NCBI GenBank assembly: GCA_041477875.1
Contig: JBGOVA010000232.1
Location: 1 to 6,101 of the forward strand
Reading direction: 5' to 3'
Length of the DNA: 6,101 bases
Source: SZUA-430 sp041477875
GTDB lineage: Bacteria; Pseudomonadota; Alphaproteobacteria; Micropepsales; Micropepsaceae
Shown here: piece by piece, positions 5,048 through 6,101 of the stretch
How positions within the stretch are numbered: position 1 is the stretch's first letter
Layout: the number at the start of each line of letters is the position of its first letter
Translations under genes and position numbers: made by a program
Notes under the pieces: model-generated
Told to the model about the DNA's origin: nothing
The model's input: only the letters and a program-made list of their open reading frames with translations
The model's database searches: none

Positions 5048-5623
5048 ATGACAACTCTCACGCCGTTGCGCGTCGCCGCGTTTGCCGTCGCGCTCAGTTT
5101 GCTCGGCGGACAAGCGTTCGCGGATGCAAGGGGACACGGGCACACCAACACGGCCGCGAACGATCAACAAGCGAGCGATCCCACCACGGTCAAAAGCCCG
5201 GCGCGTTTTGAATTCTACCGCCGCGAGGGCTTGCCTTCCGCCTATCGCGGCAAGACCAACCCTTATCAACCAAGCGTTCCGGTGGTCCTCAAGGGTGCGG
5301 ATATCTACAACGTGCGTTGCGCGTCGTGTCATGGCCTCATGGGTTTCGGCAACGGTCAAGCGAGCGGCAATCTGCACCCGCGTCCGGCCGATCTCGCGTG
5401 GAGTCTCTCGAGCCCCGATACAAAGGACGAATTTCTGTTTTGGACGATCTCGGAAGGTGGCGCGCAATTCGGCACGAAGATGCCGACGTTCAAGAAACCC
5501 GACTTGTCGGACGAACAAATTTGGCAAGTCATCACCTATATGCGCGCGGCGTTCGAAGGGCGCGAGGCGCACGCCACAACGACCACCGGACCGCAACAGG
5601 CTATGACCGAGACGGCGGAGTGA
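5048..5623 (+). CDS. Secreted monohaem c-type cytochrome (class I)
   Basis: This 191-residue protein has a Sec signal peptide (about 1-25, hydrophobic core 9-20, cleavage after AFA). The haem-binding motif CASCH at 91-95 and a likely axial methionine M145 in TKMPTF are both present, so one covalently bound haem with His/Met ligation is expected in the periplasm. The C-terminal helix SDEQIWQVITYMRA (154-167) is typical of cytochrome c / CBB3-type domains. Before the haem domain is a 60-residue polar segment, His-rich near the start (RGHGHTN), and the end is a Thr-rich tail. It should carry electrons, but the redox partner is not visible here. AAGGA six bases before ATG 5048 supports the start. 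It stands alone between a divergent lipoprotein gene and a convergent dehydrogenase gene, whose stop codon is 10 bases away. Confidence 0.93.
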   Translation: MTTLTPLRVAAFAVALSLLGGQAFADARGHGHTNTAANDQQASDPTTVKSPARFEFYRREGLPSAYRGKTNPYQPSVPVVLKGADIYNVRCASCHGLMGFGNGQASGNLHPRPADLAWSLSSPDTKDEFLFWTISEGGAQFGTKMPTFKKPDLSDEQIWQVITYMRAAFEGREAHATTTTGPQQAMTETAE

Positions 5624-5633
5624 TCGGCCTGAA

Positions 5634-6101
5634 CTAGCCGGCCTCGACGCTCTGTCGCGCCACGGCTTCGGCGACTTTGATGCCGTCGATGGCGGCGGAG
5701 AGGATGCCGCCGGCGTAGCCTGCGCCTTCGCCGGCGGGGTAGAGGCCGCGCGTGTTCAGGCTTTGGAAGTCTTCGCCGCGGCGGATCGAGATCGGCGAGG
5801 ACGTGCGGGTTTCGACGCCCGTCAGCACCGCGTCGGGCATGGCGAAGCCTTTGACTTGGCGGTCGAAGGCGGGGAGCGCTTCGCGGATTGCCTCGATCGC
5901 GTAGTCCGGCAGGCAGGTCGAGAGATCGGTCGCGCGCACCGAGGGTTTGTATGAGGGGATGACCGCGCCGAGTTCGGGCGAGGGTCTTGCGGCGATGAAG
6001 TCTTCGACGCGCTGGCCGGGGGCGGAGTAATCGCTGCCGCCGGCTTCGAAGGCGCGTTCTTCCCAATGGCGCTGGAATTCGATGCCGGCGAGCGGGTGGC
6101 C
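5634..6101 (-). CDS. FAD-dependent oxidoreductase (COG2509-type dehydrogenase), 3' part only
   Basis: The frame is open from the window edge (6101) to TAG at 5636-5634, giving the last 155 residues; the N-terminal nucleotide-binding part lies outside. In this fragment GVETRTSSPI (96-105) and GLYPAGEGAGYAGGI (119-133) are signatures of the conserved FAD-dependent dehydrogenases grouped in COG2509. The GEGAGYAGG loop contributes to FAD binding in the second half of the Rossmann-like fold, and the following helix SAAIDGIKVAEAV closes the protein. The physiological substrate of this family is not established. The C-terminus looks complete. It converges with the cytochrome c gene, 10 bases between stops, with no room for a separate terminator. 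Confidence 0.92.
   Translation of the reverse strand, partial: GHPLAGIEFQRHWEERAFEAGGSDYSAPGQRVEDFIAARPSPELGAVIPSYKPSVRATDLSTCLPDYAIEAIREALPAFDRQVKGFAMPDAVLTGVETRTSSPISIRRGEDFQSLNTRGLYPAGEGAGYAGGILSAAIDGIKVAEAVARQSVEAG

Noticed and set aside
5024..5596. 190-codon minus-strand frame opposite the cytochrome c gene
   Set aside because: The plus strand carries an unmistakable signal peptide and CASCH haem site; this is its shadow.

Overview
This window is 6.1 kb of mostly GC-rich DNA. It has alphaproteobacterial character: strong G/C preference at third codon positions, a luciferase-like flavin monooxygenase, an LSAC lipoprotein, a class I cytochrome c and a COG2509-type FAD dehydrogenase. I read this as an alphaproteobacterium, possibly near Caulobacterales or Hyphomonadales. 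That is an inference from protein style and not a proven assignment.

Minus-strand block, 1-2419. Read in the direction of transcription, it holds a four-helix membrane protein of unknown role (2419-2006), then a truncated second copy of the start of a luciferase-like monooxygenase gene (1883-1680). A HTH antitoxin (1669-1244) and a PIN-domain toxin (1244-681) follow, joined by a TGATG stop/start overlap. Last comes the start of the intact luciferase-like monooxygenase (608 to beyond position 1). The toxin-antitoxin pair is therefore bracketed by two direct copies of about 203 bp of the monooxygenase 5' end. These copies are about 90% identical over their first 158 coding bases.

Accessory block, 2420-4057. 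It is visibly less GC-rich and contains only proteins I cannot name. Two minus-strand genes (3580-2933 and 2958-2560) overlap by 26 bases and look like pieces of longer families. A plus-strand gene (3662-4057) diverges from them across an 81-base gap.

At 4086-4163 an imperfect 25-bp inverted repeat with a 28-base loop sits between convergent genes. It resembles the short palindromic elements mobilised by REP-associated (IS200/IS605-like) tyrosine transposases.

Core-like right end, 4180-6101. GC-rich coding resumes with a minus-strand lipoprotein (4863-4180) and a plus-strand secreted monohaem cytochrome c (5048-5623) with a perfect palindrome in its leader. The C-terminal part of a FAD-dependent dehydrogenase (from beyond 6101 down to 5634) converges on the cytochrome gene with only 10 bases between stop codons.

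I see no tRNA, rRNA, CRISPR array or intact transposase. The best candidate for something new is the TA module embedded between duplicated gene starts, where recombination between the repeats would excise the module and leave one intact monooxygenase gene.
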